Below, piece after piece: positions 36,500 to 45,238 of a stretch of 60,770 nt of DNA. Numbering within the stretch: the first letter of the stretch is position 1; every line of letters begins with the position of its first letter. Under the pieces are notes generated by a model. The model saw nothing but the letters and a program-made list of their open reading frames with translations, had not been told where the DNA came from and searched no databases. The translations under genes were made by a program, and so were the position numbers. The DNA comes from CAZAKO01 sp964546145 (GTDB lineage: Bacteria > Fidelibacterota > UBA2242), in contig CAZJIU010000005.1 of the NCBI GenBank assembly GCA_964546145.1, forward strand, positions 1 through 60,770, in the 5' to 3' direction.

Positions 36500-36825
36500 C
36501 GCTATAAAACAGTTATTAACATGTCTGAAAACCTTTAACCTGCAACCCGGTGAAAATTATAGAGTTATCTGGATCTCTCGTCGAGCGAGCCTCAAAAATC
36601 ATCCGAAACCGATTAGCACAAACCGACAAAAAGGGACCCCCCAGAAAGACTTATTAACAACTTATCAACATGTTCGAATTCGCCTTTGCTATAAGGTAAT
36701 TAGGCATTGAAAATTGTCAAGGAAAAGGTGAAAAATAATTTTCCAGCTTCAAGACCAATTGATAATCATAAAAATCATTTTAAATTATGACGCTTTTATA
36801 ACCGATAAAAGGAATCAAGATTCAA
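36500..36825. promoter_or_regulatory. dnaA-rpmH intergenic region with DnaA-box-like motifs
   Basis: No gene lies in these 326 bases between the divergent dnaA and rpmH. Three near-DnaA boxes are on the plus strand: TTATTAACA at 36513-36521, TTATTAACA at 36651-36659 and TTATCAACA at 36662-36670. The last two are direct repeats 11 bases apart, about one helical turn. The sequence is not strongly AT-rich, so I read it as the dnaA autoregulatory region, possibly a secondary DnaA-binding locus, more than as the origin itself. Confidence 0.5.
36759..36788 (+). promoter_or_regulatory. candidate promoter for rpmH-rnpA-yidDC
   Basis: TTGATA (36759-36764), 18 bases, then AATTAT (36783-36788), about 37 bases before the rpmH ATG. 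Both boxes are partial matches to sigma-70. GGAAT lies upstream of the ATG. By-eye call only. Confidence 0.35.
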
Positions 36826-36960
36826 ATGAAACGTACTTACCAACCAAGCAACCGGAAACATAAAAATAAGCACGGTTTTAGAGAAAGAATGAGCACTAAT
36901 GGCGGACGAAAAGTCATTGCTAATAGACGTGCAAAGGGCAGAAAAACTCTCTCGGCATAA
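36826..36960 (+). CDS. rpmH: 50S ribosomal protein L34
   Basis: A 44-residue basic ribosomal protein beginning MKRTYQPSNRKHKNKHGFR, with the usual L34 continuation RMSTNGGRKVIANRRAKGRK. It is complete and of normal length. It lies divergent from dnaA and ahead of rnpA, the classic bacterial order. Its last 62 bases overlap the longest rnpA reading frame in another frame, so the two are likely translated in a coupled way. Confidence 0.96.
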   Translation: MKRTYQPSNRKHKNKHGFRERMSTNGGRKVIANRRAKGRKTLSA

Positions 36961-37294
36961 ACTTTCAAAGAACGAGATCATTCGAGATAAAAAAAGAATC
37001 TCATATCTCCTGAATCATAGCCAAAATACTCGTGCGATATACGACAGTGTAACTCTGGTAGCAGAACCCCATGATAAAATGGAAATGGCGATCATTTTAA
37101 AAAAATCAATCGGCAATGCTTGCCAAAGAAACTATTACAAAAGGATCATCCGAGAGGCATATCGTAACATCAAAAACTACATAAAAGAACCATATGCTAT
37201 GCTTTTTATCATCAATTCCTCGCCAAAACAACTGACCTACAAAAACATGAAAAACTTTTTACTTGAGGTATTTAAAACCCATGACGGCAATTAG
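36899..37294 (+). CDS. rnpA: ribonuclease P protein component
   Basis: Protein subunit of RNase P, which matures tRNA 5' ends. The conserved IGNACQRNYYKRIIREAYR block (about 90-108 of the longest frame) and basic N-terminal LSRHKLSKNEIIRDKKRIS identify it. No ATG, GTG or TTG follows the rpmH stop before the conserved region, so translation must start inside rpmH: ATG 36899, TTG 36917 or GTG 36929. GTG 36929 would give a usual N-terminal length; I list the longest frame. The 3' end overlaps yidD by 14 bases. Confidence 0.85.
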   Translation: MADEKSLLIDVQRAEKLSRHKLSKNEIIRDKKRISYLLNHSQNTRAIYDSVTLVAEPHDKMEMAIILKKSIGNACQRNYYKRIIREAYRNIKNYIKEPYAMLFIINSSPKQLTYKNMKNFLLEVFKTHDGN

Positions 37295-37526
37295 TAATCG
37301 CATATTAATAACACTCATAAGAGTATACCGCATCTGTCTTTCGCCGGTATTGCCATCCTCCTGCCGTTTCTATCCGACGTGCTCAGAGTATAGCATGCTT
37401 GCTTTCCAAAATTTTGGTTTTTTTAAAGCTGCTAGCCTGTCAATCAAGCGGATTGTAAAATGCCATCCGTTTCATCCCGGCGGATACGACCCCTTGCCAG
37501 TCCACAAGGAGACAAAAAATGGATAA
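37281..37526 (+). CDS. yidD: membrane protein insertion efficiency factor YidD
   Basis: A small 81-residue protein that assists YidC. It has the family Cys/Pro pattern: RICLSPVLPSSCRFYPTCSEYS followed by KCHPFHPGGYDPLP, with an amphipathic N-terminal helix for membrane association. The frame is open from 37263, but the ATG at 37281 gives the usual N-terminus (MTAISNRIL). It overlaps rnpA upstream by 14 bases and yidC downstream by eight, in the conserved rpmH-rnpA-yidD-yidC order. Confidence 0.94.
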   Translation: MTAISNRILITLIRVYRICLSPVLPSSCRFYPTCSEYSMLAFQNFGFFKAASLSIKRIVKCHPFHPGGYDPLPVHKETKNG

Positions 37527-39273
37527 AAAATCTCTGATTGCTTTCGTTTTAATCTTCATCATTATCCTGTTGATGCCCCAATATTTTAAACTGATCAAAA
37601 AAGGTTCTCCGCCACAAACCGTTGAAAAAACGTCGGAACCGCAAGTAAGCCGCCATCTGGTATCAACAGAATCCGAAAAGGCAGAAGGGACGAGATCCAC
37701 TAGGCCCGCCCTTTCCGGAACCAAACAGACTACATATCTCACTATAGATACAGATTTATACACCGCTCGCTTATCTTCCATCGGCGGTGGCTCGCTTACC
37801 AGCTTTGTACTTAAAAAATATAACATGTTTACCGATGACGATACAACCCTCGTCGAGCTGATTAAAAATCCTTTAGCGCCACAGTTGCTTTTAAAATACA
37901 TTTCGATTGATGGGGATTCTATCTGCCTGGATAAAAATTTTACTCTTAAACAAATTCTAGCTCAGAACATTAAAAAAGATACAATCAGCCTTTCTGGCAC
38001 TGATTCAGCTAATGTTGATTTCATTCTAAATAGCGTCAATCAGAAAGAAGTGGTAAAAAAAACCCTCACCTTTTACGGCAATAACTATATTATCAATGTG
38101 ACCACAGACCTCCGGCCCTTACAAAACGAGATGGCAACAAGATATTATAATTTAGCTTGGGACACGGGGTTATCCTACACCGAACCATCGTTGCAAGATG
38201 AGGTAAGATACTCCAAAGCATATGCCTACAGCGGCGGCGAAACAGAAGCCCTCGACGTAAAGGAAAATAAAACGACCAGAACACATTTCTCTGGTCAGAC
38301 CCTATGGACAGCTATTCGTACCAAGTATTTTGCTGCTGCCTTCATTGTTGAGAACAGTTGCCCTGGATATCAGCTCAGCGGAATTGGAATTCCGATTGAA
38401 GGACATAATTACTACAAAAAATTCGGAATGCAGGTTGACCTTCCGGTCGAAGCCTCCAACCAGATTAGGTTGTATCTAGGCCCCTTAGACTATACTATAA
38501 TTAAGAACCTTGGGATCAAATTGGAGAACATGATGAGTCTGGGCAAGCTACTACGTCCAATCAGTAAAGGAATTCTCTGGACCTTCATTAACCTCAGAAA
38601 GGTAATACCAAATTACGGTTGGGTTCTGATTATCTTCTCCCTATTAATTAAAATTCTACTGCATCCCCTGACCAGCAGATCGATGCGATCCATGAAGGAA
38701 ATGCAAAAACTTCAGCCAAAAATCGAAGAGCTCCGCCTAAAATATAAAAACGATCCACAAAAAATGAGCGCCGAGCAAATGAAACTGTACAAAGAACATG
38801 GTGTGAATCCCATGGGCGGATGTCTTCCTCTACTGCTACAAATGCCAATATTAATTGCCTTGTTTACCGTATTCAGAACAACAATCGAACTGAGACACGC
38901 TCCCTTTATCTGGTGGATCACTGATCTCTCAGCGCCTGACACAATTTACACATTACCCTTTTCCATACCGCTCTATGGACGACACATAAATGTACTTCCC
39001 ATTATTATGGCCCTATCAACAATTCTACAACAAAAAATGAGTGGTTCTACCAGCTCTAATCCCCAGCAAAAGATGATGATGTATCTTATGCCGATCATGT
39101 TTTTCTTTATGTTTAACCAGTTCCCTTCCGGATTAAACCTATATTATACCCTGTTTAACGTTTTGACGGTCCTGCAGCAAAAATATGTTCCCGCCAAGGC
39201 CAAACCCAAAAAACAACGCCCCTCAACTCTCCAGACACTGCGCCAAATCCAATCTAAAACACGATTTAAGTAA
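37519..39273 (+). CDS. yidC: membrane protein insertase YidC
   Basis: Inserts and folds inner-membrane proteins. The 584-residue Gram-negative form has one N-terminal helix (about 5-21), a large periplasmic domain (about 60-340) and the C-terminal five-helix Oxa1 domain, starting near VLIIFSLLIKILLHPLT with the charged cytoplasmic loop EMQKLQPKIEELRLKYKN and MGGCLPLLLQMPILIALF. The ending is basic. The start ATG lies inside the yidD 3' end. The presence of the periplasmic domain supports a diderm cell. Confidence 0.95.
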   Translation: MDKKSLIAFVLIFIIILLMPQYFKLIKKGSPPQTVEKTSEPQVSRHLVSTESEKAEGTRSTRPALSGTKQTTYLTIDTDLYTARLSSIGGGSLTSFVLKKYNMFTDDDTTLVELIKNPLAPQLLLKYISIDGDSICLDKNFTLKQILAQNIKKDTISLSGTDSANVDFILNSVNQKEVVKKTLTFYGNNYIINVTTDLRPLQNEMATRYYNLAWDTGLSYTEPSLQDEVRYSKAYAYSGGETEALDVKENKTTRTHFSGQTLWTAIRTKYFAAAFIVENSCPGYQLSGIGIPIEGHNYYKKFGMQVDLPVEASNQIRLYLGPLDYTIIKNLGIKLENMMSLGKLLRPISKGILWTFINLRKVIPNYGWVLIIFSLLIKILLHPLTSRSMRSMKEMQKLQPKIEELRLKYKNDPQKMSAEQMKLYKEHGVNPMGGCLPLLLQMPILIALFTVFRTTIELRHAPFIWWITDLSAPDTIYTLPFSIPLYGRHINVLPIIMALSTILQQKMSGSTSSNPQQKMMMYLMPIMFFFMFNQFPSGLNLYYTLFNVLTVLQQKYVPAKAKPKKQRPSTLQTLRQIQSKTRFK

Positions 39274-39288
39274 CCCTCGTTATGAAAA

Positions 39289-40653
39289 ATGGTAAAAGAT
39301 TGCATCCCTACCATCGTTGCCCTTTCAACCCCCAATGGCTTCGGGGGAATAGCTGTAATCCGAATGTCTGGCAGTCGGTCCTTGCCCATTATTCAAAATA
39401 TCTTTAGCTCAAAAAACAAAATCCAACCACAGCGCGCTATTTATGGTTACCTAAGTGACAAGAAGGATCACATTGATACCGCTGTGGTCACCTATTTCAA
39501 GGCACCGCACTCATACACCGGTGAGGACTTAGTCGAAATAAGTCTACATGGCAACCCTTACCTTTGTGAGTTGACAATCAATGCCTGCAAGGAATACGGA
39601 GCGATAGGTGCCGGTCCGGGAGAGTTCACCCAGAGAGCCTTTCTGAATGGAAAAATTGACCTGAGTCAAGCAGAAGGAGTAGCAGACATTATTTATGCCT
39701 CCTCCCGTGCCGCCCAAAACGCCTCTGCCAACTTATTACAGGGATACACTGGCAAAATCATCCGTGAATACAAACAATCCGTAGTAGAGCTCATTTCTCT
39801 ATTAGAATTGGAGCTCGATTTCCAGGAGGACGAAATCCAATTTACCCCAAGAAGACAGATAGAAGAAATGATATGCGATTTAATTTCAGAAGTAAAGATG
39901 CTTATCGAATCCTATAACTATGGGAAGATTGTGCGCAATGGCGCCTTGTGTCCTATCATCGGTCCTCCTAATAGCGGCAAATCCAGCCTGTTCAACGCCT
40001 TCTTACAGGAAGAGCGTGTAATCGTCTCGCCGTCTCCGGGGACAACCCGCGATTTTATTGAGGAATCTGTGCGTATTGACAAATACTATTTCCGGCTAGT
40101 GGACACGGCCGGCATTAGAGATTCGGGCAATCCGATCGAACTCGCAGGTATTGCGCGCTCCCGCAATCTACTGAAAAAGGGTGATCTTATCCTCTATGTC
40201 TTAGATCTGGCGGATCGTGATATAAAATTGACCAAACGATCCAGTTTGGGAAATCCCAAAAATATATTTTATATCCTCAATAAATCCGATATCGCTAATA
40301 AAGATACTTTAGAACAATATAGAAAATACTTGAAAGGCCAAAAGCACTTTATCTGTTCAGCTAAAAATTGCACGGGAATTCACGCAATCGCTTCTGCAAT
40401 GTCCAAACATATTGATAAGCTCCATCCTTCAAGTGACACTATTTTCATCACCCGATTGCGGCACCTGGAGGCACTAAAACAAACCTTAAAAGACTTAGAA
40501 TTAGCTCTTAAAAGCGCTCGCTCTAATAATCCATCAGAAATCATTGTTATCGATCTAAGAGCAGCACTAAATGGATTAGATGCAATCCTTGGAAAGACGA
40601 CAAACGACGATATTTTGAATACAATCTTTAGTCAGTTTTGCATTGGTAAATAA
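39289..40653 (+). CDS. mnmE: tRNA modification GTPase MnmE
   Basis: With MnmG, modifies U34 of certain tRNAs. The 454-residue protein has the N-terminal formyl-THF-binding domain (TPNGFGGIAVIRMSG), a central helical domain, and an inserted G domain with G1 GPPNSGKSSL, PGTTRDF and G3 DTAGIR. The C-terminal catalytic motif FCIGK is intact at the end. Its stop lies 11 bases before the mnmG start and the parS-like site is between them. Normal length and no defects. Confidence 0.96.
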   Translation: MVKDCIPTIVALSTPNGFGGIAVIRMSGSRSLPIIQNIFSSKNKIQPQRAIYGYLSDKKDHIDTAVVTYFKAPHSYTGEDLVEISLHGNPYLCELTINACKEYGAIGAGPGEFTQRAFLNGKIDLSQAEGVADIIYASSRAAQNASANLLQGYTGKIIREYKQSVVELISLLELELDFQEDEIQFTPRRQIEEMICDLISEVKMLIESYNYGKIVRNGALCPIIGPPNSGKSSLFNAFLQEERVIVSPSPGTTRDFIEESVRIDKYYFRLVDTAGIRDSGNPIELAGIARSRNLLKKGDLILYVLDLADRDIKLTKRSSLGNPKNIFYILNKSDIANKDTLEQYRKYLKGQKHFICSAKNCTGIHAIASAMSKHIDKLHPSSDTIFITRLRHLEALKQTLKDLELALKSARSNNPSEIIVIDLRAALNGLDAILGKTTNDDILNTIFSQFCIGK

Positions 40654-40656
40654 ATC

Positions 40657-40672
40657 GGTTTCACGTGAAACA
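40657..40672. promoter_or_regulatory. parS-like ParB-binding site
   Basis: The 16 bases GGTTTCACGTGAAACA match the parS consensus TGTTTCACGTGAAACA at 15 of 16 positions, with only the first base different. The mnmG GTG start codon (40665-40667) falls in the centre of the palindrome. ParB-parS systems organise origin segregation, and parS sites commonly sit near mnmG and parAB close to oriC. No parA or parB is visible in this window; they could be elsewhere or in the scaffold gap. Site assignment is strong on sequence match alone. Confidence 0.85.
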
Positions 40673-42418
40673 TACATTTGATAACATAGTCATTGGTGGT
40701 GGTCATGCCGGTATTGAAGCGTCCCTGGCTTCAGCCCGGATGGGAATCAACACGCTACTGATTACCATCGAAAAAGGTGCTATTGCCCGGATGTCCTGTA
40801 ATCCGGCTATCGGCGGACTTGCCAAAGCTCACTTAGTTGCTGAAATAGATGCCCTCGGCGGTGAAATGGGCAAGGTAATAGACCAGACCGGAATCCAATT
40901 CAGGACATTAAATCGTTCAAAGGGAAGAGCCGTCTGGTCGCCCCGAGCCCAAGCCGATAAAATTCAGTATGCTCTTGAAATGCAACGGCGCCTAGATAGC
41001 CAGGAAAACCTGGCCATTATTGAGGACATTGCTACCGCTATAATCACAGAAAATTCAATGGTAAAGGCGGTCGCAACTGAACATCATGGTGAAATACCTT
41101 GCATAACGGCAATTATCTGTGCCGGTACTTTTCTAAATGGATTAATTCATATTGGTATGGATAGCCATTCAGGCGGTCGCCTTGAAGAAAAGTGGGCTGT
41201 CGGACTAACCGAGTCCCTAGCAAAATTTGGTATTCAATCGGGGCGGCTAAAAACCGGCACCCCGCCCAGAATCAAAGCAGATTCAATTGATTACTCAAAG
41301 GTCACCCCCCAATATGGAGACGTTGATCCGGTCCCTTTTTCTTTTCAGACTGAAAACTTTAATCCTAAAAACATTCCCTGTTACATCACTCATACCAATC
41401 CCAAAACTCATGCAATACTTAAAAGCGGTCTCGATCGCTCACCCCTTTTCACCGGCAAGATCAAGGGGGTCGGTCCTCGTTATTGCCCGAGCATAGAAGA
41501 TAAAATCTTTCGTTTTAGTGACCGATCTTCCCACCAAATCTTTCTTGAACCCGAATGGGAAAATTCCAATCAGGTCTACCTCAACGGATTTGCGACAAGC
41601 CTGCCGTTTGACATTCAAATCAAAGCCCTCCACACTATCCCCGGATTAGAAAACGCAGAAATTATTAAACCGGGTTACGCTATCGAGTACGACTACTTCC
41701 CATCTTGCCAACTAAAGCGAACTCTCGAAACAAAATCCGTATCCGGTTTATATCTTGCCGGGCAGGTAAATGGAACATCCGGTTACGAAGAGGCTGCAGC
41801 CTTAGGTCTGTTAGCCGGAATCAACGCCGCGTTAAGAATATGTAATTTGCCGCCACTTCATATTGATCGGTCCGAGGCTTATATCGGCGTCCTAATAGAC
41901 GATCTGATTGTGAAAAGTCCTACTGAGCCCTATCGCATGTTTACTTCCAGCGCCGAATACCGATTGCTCCTGCGCTTCGATAATGCCGACCAGCGCCTCT
42001 TACACAAAGGATATTCGCTGGGCTTAATCAATGCAAAACAGCATCAAAAAACAGAGGAGAAAAAACACATCATTGCCGATGCTGTAAACTTTCTCAATAC
42101 TTGTAACATGGGCCCCGATAAAATTAATCCTCTTTTAATCAGCCACCACGAACAACCTGTCAATTCGGGCACTACCCTTTCCAAGATCATTCGGCGCCCT
42201 AGTATTCACGTTGACGATATTCTTCAATTATTGTCAGCAGAAATTCGCGAAAAACTTTCTAAATATAATGGTATCGGCGAACAAGTCGAGCTCGAGATCA
42301 AATATGATGGCTATATCAAGCGGCAAAAGGCTCAAATTGAACAGATGACGAGAAACGAAACATTGGCATTTCCAAAAAATTTTGACTTTACGAAAATCAA
42401 ATCAATCTCTAAAGAAGC
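40665..42418 (+). CDS. mnmG: tRNA uridine-5-carboxymethylaminomethyl modification enzyme MnmG, 3' end in gap
   Basis: FAD-dependent partner of MnmE for tRNA wobble-U34 modification. The N-terminal dinucleotide motif IVIGGGHAGIEASLASARMG, SCNPAIGGLAKAHLV and GTFLNGLIHIG are all typical, as is GLKTGTPPRI-like GRLKTGTPPRIK. GTG at 40665 is the only sensible start because the conserved N-terminus begins five codons later. The visible 584 codons reach the region just before the C-terminal helices; about 40 residues are lost in the N gap. It was read through the Ns as one frame with Mfd, which is an artefact. Confidence 0.95.
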
Positions 42419-42518
42419 NNNNNNNNNNNNNNNNNNNNNNNNNNNNNNNNNNNNNNNNNNNNNNNNNNNNNNNNNNNNNNNNNNNNNNNNNNNNNNNNNN
42501 NNNNNNNNNNNNNNNNNN
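42419..42518. other. assembly gap of 100 Ns
   Basis: A run of exactly 100 N characters, the usual placeholder for a gap of unknown size. The sequence missing must include about 120 bases of mnmG and several hundred bases of the mfd N-terminus, so the true gap is likely over 500 bases, and it might also contain whole genes such as rsmG, parA or parB. Confidence 0.98.
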
Positions 42519-45221
42519 TTTCCTTATGAATACGCCGTCAGAGGAGAGCTGGTTGATATATTTCCACCCGGTTATAACCAACCAATCCGGATTGAGTATT
42601 TCGACAATTATATTCAGTCGATTCGATACTTTAATCCTGAAACCCAAAACACTATAGAAAAGGTTACCAAGATTCTCCTATATCCACCCTTATTATCTGC
42701 TAATAATGGTCATGATCTGTTGGCCTATTTACCTGATAAGATGATCTTCGCCTTTCCTCATGCTGACCTGCAACGAGATTATATCGATTCATTACGGAAC
42801 AGGCATGCTGATTTGAAAATTAAGAAACAGCTTTTATTGCAGGATATCGAATTATCACCGTTTTCCTTTCCGGTCCAGCCCATTCCCGGCTACGTGCGCG
42901 GGGTTCCCGCCGTTAAAAAATACCTTGACAAACTAATATCAACCAGCAAGAATCCAAGCATATTCTTCTTCTGTATTCATAATACTCAGCAAGAACGCCT
43001 GTCATCTCTTCTTAACCAAAATCAGATCAAATTTATTAGCATGCCGCTATCCTGCGGGTTTGAGTTAGCGGAAGCAGGATTGTTTATCAATTCAGATATC
43101 GAAATCTTAAACAAAAAGAGAAAAACCAGGACCTTCCAGGGCTTACCACCCGACATAAGACATGAGCGTTTCAATCCGAACAAGATAATTATGCACAACT
43201 TTCTGGTACACCTAGATTATGGGATTGGTAAGTACATTGGACTTAAAAAAGTTACTGCCTTTGGCTCACTAAGAGAATGCCTCGTTTTGGAATATGATGG
43301 TGGTGATCATGTATTTGTACCATTGGAAAAAATGAACGTTGTCCATAAATACCGCTCCTCGGGAAAATTTATCCCAAAATTGAACAAGCTTGGTGGTAGT
43401 GATTGGGACCGAACAAAGCTGCGCACCCGGAGATCTGTCGAGAAAATATCAAGAGAAATCATCGATGTCTACTCCAAACGTCTTAACTCCACCGGACATG
43501 CATTTTCTCCGGATAATGATCTTCAGATGAGTCTAGAAACAGACTTTGCTTTTGAAGAAACCCCAGACCAGCTGACAGCCACCGAAGACATAAAACGCGA
43601 TATGGAAAAGCCCTACCCAATGGACCGCTTACTGTGTGGAGACGTAGGCTTTGGAAAGACAGAAGTCGCAATTCGAGCGGCATTCAAGGCTGTAAATGAT
43701 TCCAAACAAGTAGCTGTTCTAGTACCCACTACCATTTTGGCCTATCAACATTATGTCACCTTTACTAACAGGCTTCAGCAATATCCGATAAAGATTGCAA
43801 TGATATCCCGATTTATCAGTACCTCTGAACAAAACCGGATTTTAGAAGAACTAACTAATAAAAAATTTGATGTTCTGATAGGTACTCACAGGCTTCTATC
43901 TAAGGATGTTAACTTTGCCGACTTAGGATTACTTATTATTGATGAAGAACACCGCTTTGGAGTAATGGATAAGGATAAAATTAAGAAGCTCAAATCGAAT
44001 ATTGATATTTTATCCCTTTCGGCAACGCCAATACCACGTTCACTGCATTTCTCGCTGATAGGAGCCCGCGACTTTTCACTAATCAACACCGCCCCCAAGG
44101 AGCGACTCCCGATATTTACTGAAACTATATCCTTCGATGAGAATATAATATCACAAGCCGTACGTCGGGAAATCGCTAGGAGTGGTCAGATATACTTTGT
44201 ACATAATGAGATTAAAACTATTGCATCAACTACTGAAAAACTTAGATTCATGTTTCCCGATCTGGTTATTAAATACATCCACGGTCAAATGTCCGAAACC
44301 CTAATCGAGCCGGTTATGATAGATTTCATCCACAACCGCATCCAAATCCTTGTCACCACAGCCATTATTGAATCGGGCATTGACATACCCAATGCAAATA
44401 CAATCTTTATCAATAATGCACAAAATTTCGGACTATCGCAATTATACCAGCTTAGAGGGCGGGTAGGCAGATATAATCGCAAGGCCTACGCCTATCTGAT
44501 CGCCACCAAGACATCTAGCCTATCAGATCAGGCAATTAAAAGACTACATACAATCCAGCGTTATACAGCTCTCGGTTCTGGTTATTCGATTGCGCTTGAG
44601 GATCTCGAAATTCGCGGCGCCGGTAATATCTTTGGGATCGAGCAGAGCGGTAACATCCATGCCGTTGGCTATGATCTTTACATAAAAATGCTCACCGACC
44701 ACCTTAATAACTATAAAGAGGAAGAAATAATTCCGACCTCATCAAATGTCCCCGCCATAGAAAACATTTCTGTATCTTTCCCCTATGAAGCATTTTTCCC
44801 CGAGAGTTATATCTCATCGGAATCTCTACGTCTTTCCTATTACCAAATATTATCATCCATTAAATCCATAGAAGAGCTCCAACCGTTACGCCACGAAGTA
44901 AGCGATATTTTCGGTAACCTGCCATCGTCCGGAGAGCACCTCTTTGACCTGGTTGAAATAAAATTATATTGTTCTATCGCTGGAATAGATAAAATAACCC
45001 TTGAAGAAAATAGATCTACTTATCGGTTCATTAAAAATCACCCCTATCGGGATACTCGCTGTCTCTTGATTTATATTAAAGATATCATTGCGGTCATGAA
45101 ACTATCATATAGGTTTATCCCTGGCCTAAGACTCAATTTATTAATATTTTACCCAAGGGACGAAGGAATTCGGCTGGTTAAACAATTCTTGTATCTCCTA
45201 ACATCCAAACTTAATTTATAA
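42519..45221 (+). CDS. mfd: transcription-repair coupling factor Mfd, 5' end in gap
   Basis: Removes stalled RNA polymerase and recruits UvrAB. The visible 900 residues begin in the UvrB-like N-terminal module (YAVRGELVDIFPPG). The RNA-polymerase-interacting domain is LVHLDYGIGKYIGL to VPLEKMN. The SF2 translocase has Walker A GDVGFGKT, DEEH, and SATPIPRSL, then the RecG-like QLRGRVGRYNRKAYAYL. The C-terminal regulatory domain is at the end. About 130 residues are probably missing at the N-terminus. The domain before the RID appears shorter than in E. coli. Confidence 0.94.
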   Translation, partial: FPYEYAVRGELVDIFPPGYNQPIRIEYFDNYIQSIRYFNPETQNTIEKVTKILLYPPLLSANNGHDLLAYLPDKMIFAFPHADLQRDYIDSLRNRHADLKIKKQLLLQDIELSPFSFPVQPIPGYVRGVPAVKKYLDKLISTSKNPSIFFFCIHNTQQERLSSLLNQNQIKFISMPLSCGFELAEAGLFINSDIEILNKKRKTRTFQGLPPDIRHERFNPNKIIMHNFLVHLDYGIGKYIGLKKVTAFGSLRECLVLEYDGGDHVFVPLEKMNVVHKYRSSGKFIPKLNKLGGSDWDRTKLRTRRSVEKISREIIDVYSKRLNSTGHAFSPDNDLQMSLETDFAFEETPDQLTATEDIKRDMEKPYPMDRLLCGDVGFGKTEVAIRAAFKAVNDSKQVAVLVPTTILAYQHYVTFTNRLQQYPIKIAMISRFISTSEQNRILEELTNKKFDVLIGTHRLLSKDVNFADLGLLIIDEEHRFGVMDKDKIKKLKSNIDILSLSATPIPRSLHFSLIGARDFSLINTAPKERLPIFTETISFDENIISQAVRREIARSGQIYFVHNEIKTIASTTEKLRFMFPDLVIKYIHGQMSETLIEPVMIDFIHNRIQILVTTAIIESGIDIPNANTIFINNAQNFGLSQLYQLRGRVGRYNRKAYAYLIATKTSSLSDQAIKRLHTIQRYTALGSGYSIALEDLEIRGAGNIFGIEQSGNIHAVGYDLYIKMLTDHLNNYKEEEIIPTSSNVPAIENISVSFPYEAFFPESYISSESLRLSYYQILSSIKSIEELQPLRHEVSDIFGNLPSSGEHLFDLVEIKLYCSIAGIDKITLEENRSTYRFIKNHPYRDTRCLLIYIKDIIAVMKLSYRFIPGLRLNLLIFYPRDEGIRLVKQFLYLLTSKLNL

Positions 45222-45238
45222 CCAAAGTGAGGTTCATT

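Noticed and set aside
40665..45221. A single 1518-residue MnmG-Mfd fusion protein
   Set aside because: The frame runs through 100 Ns. Both parts are truncated at the Ns, so the fusion is an assembly artefact.
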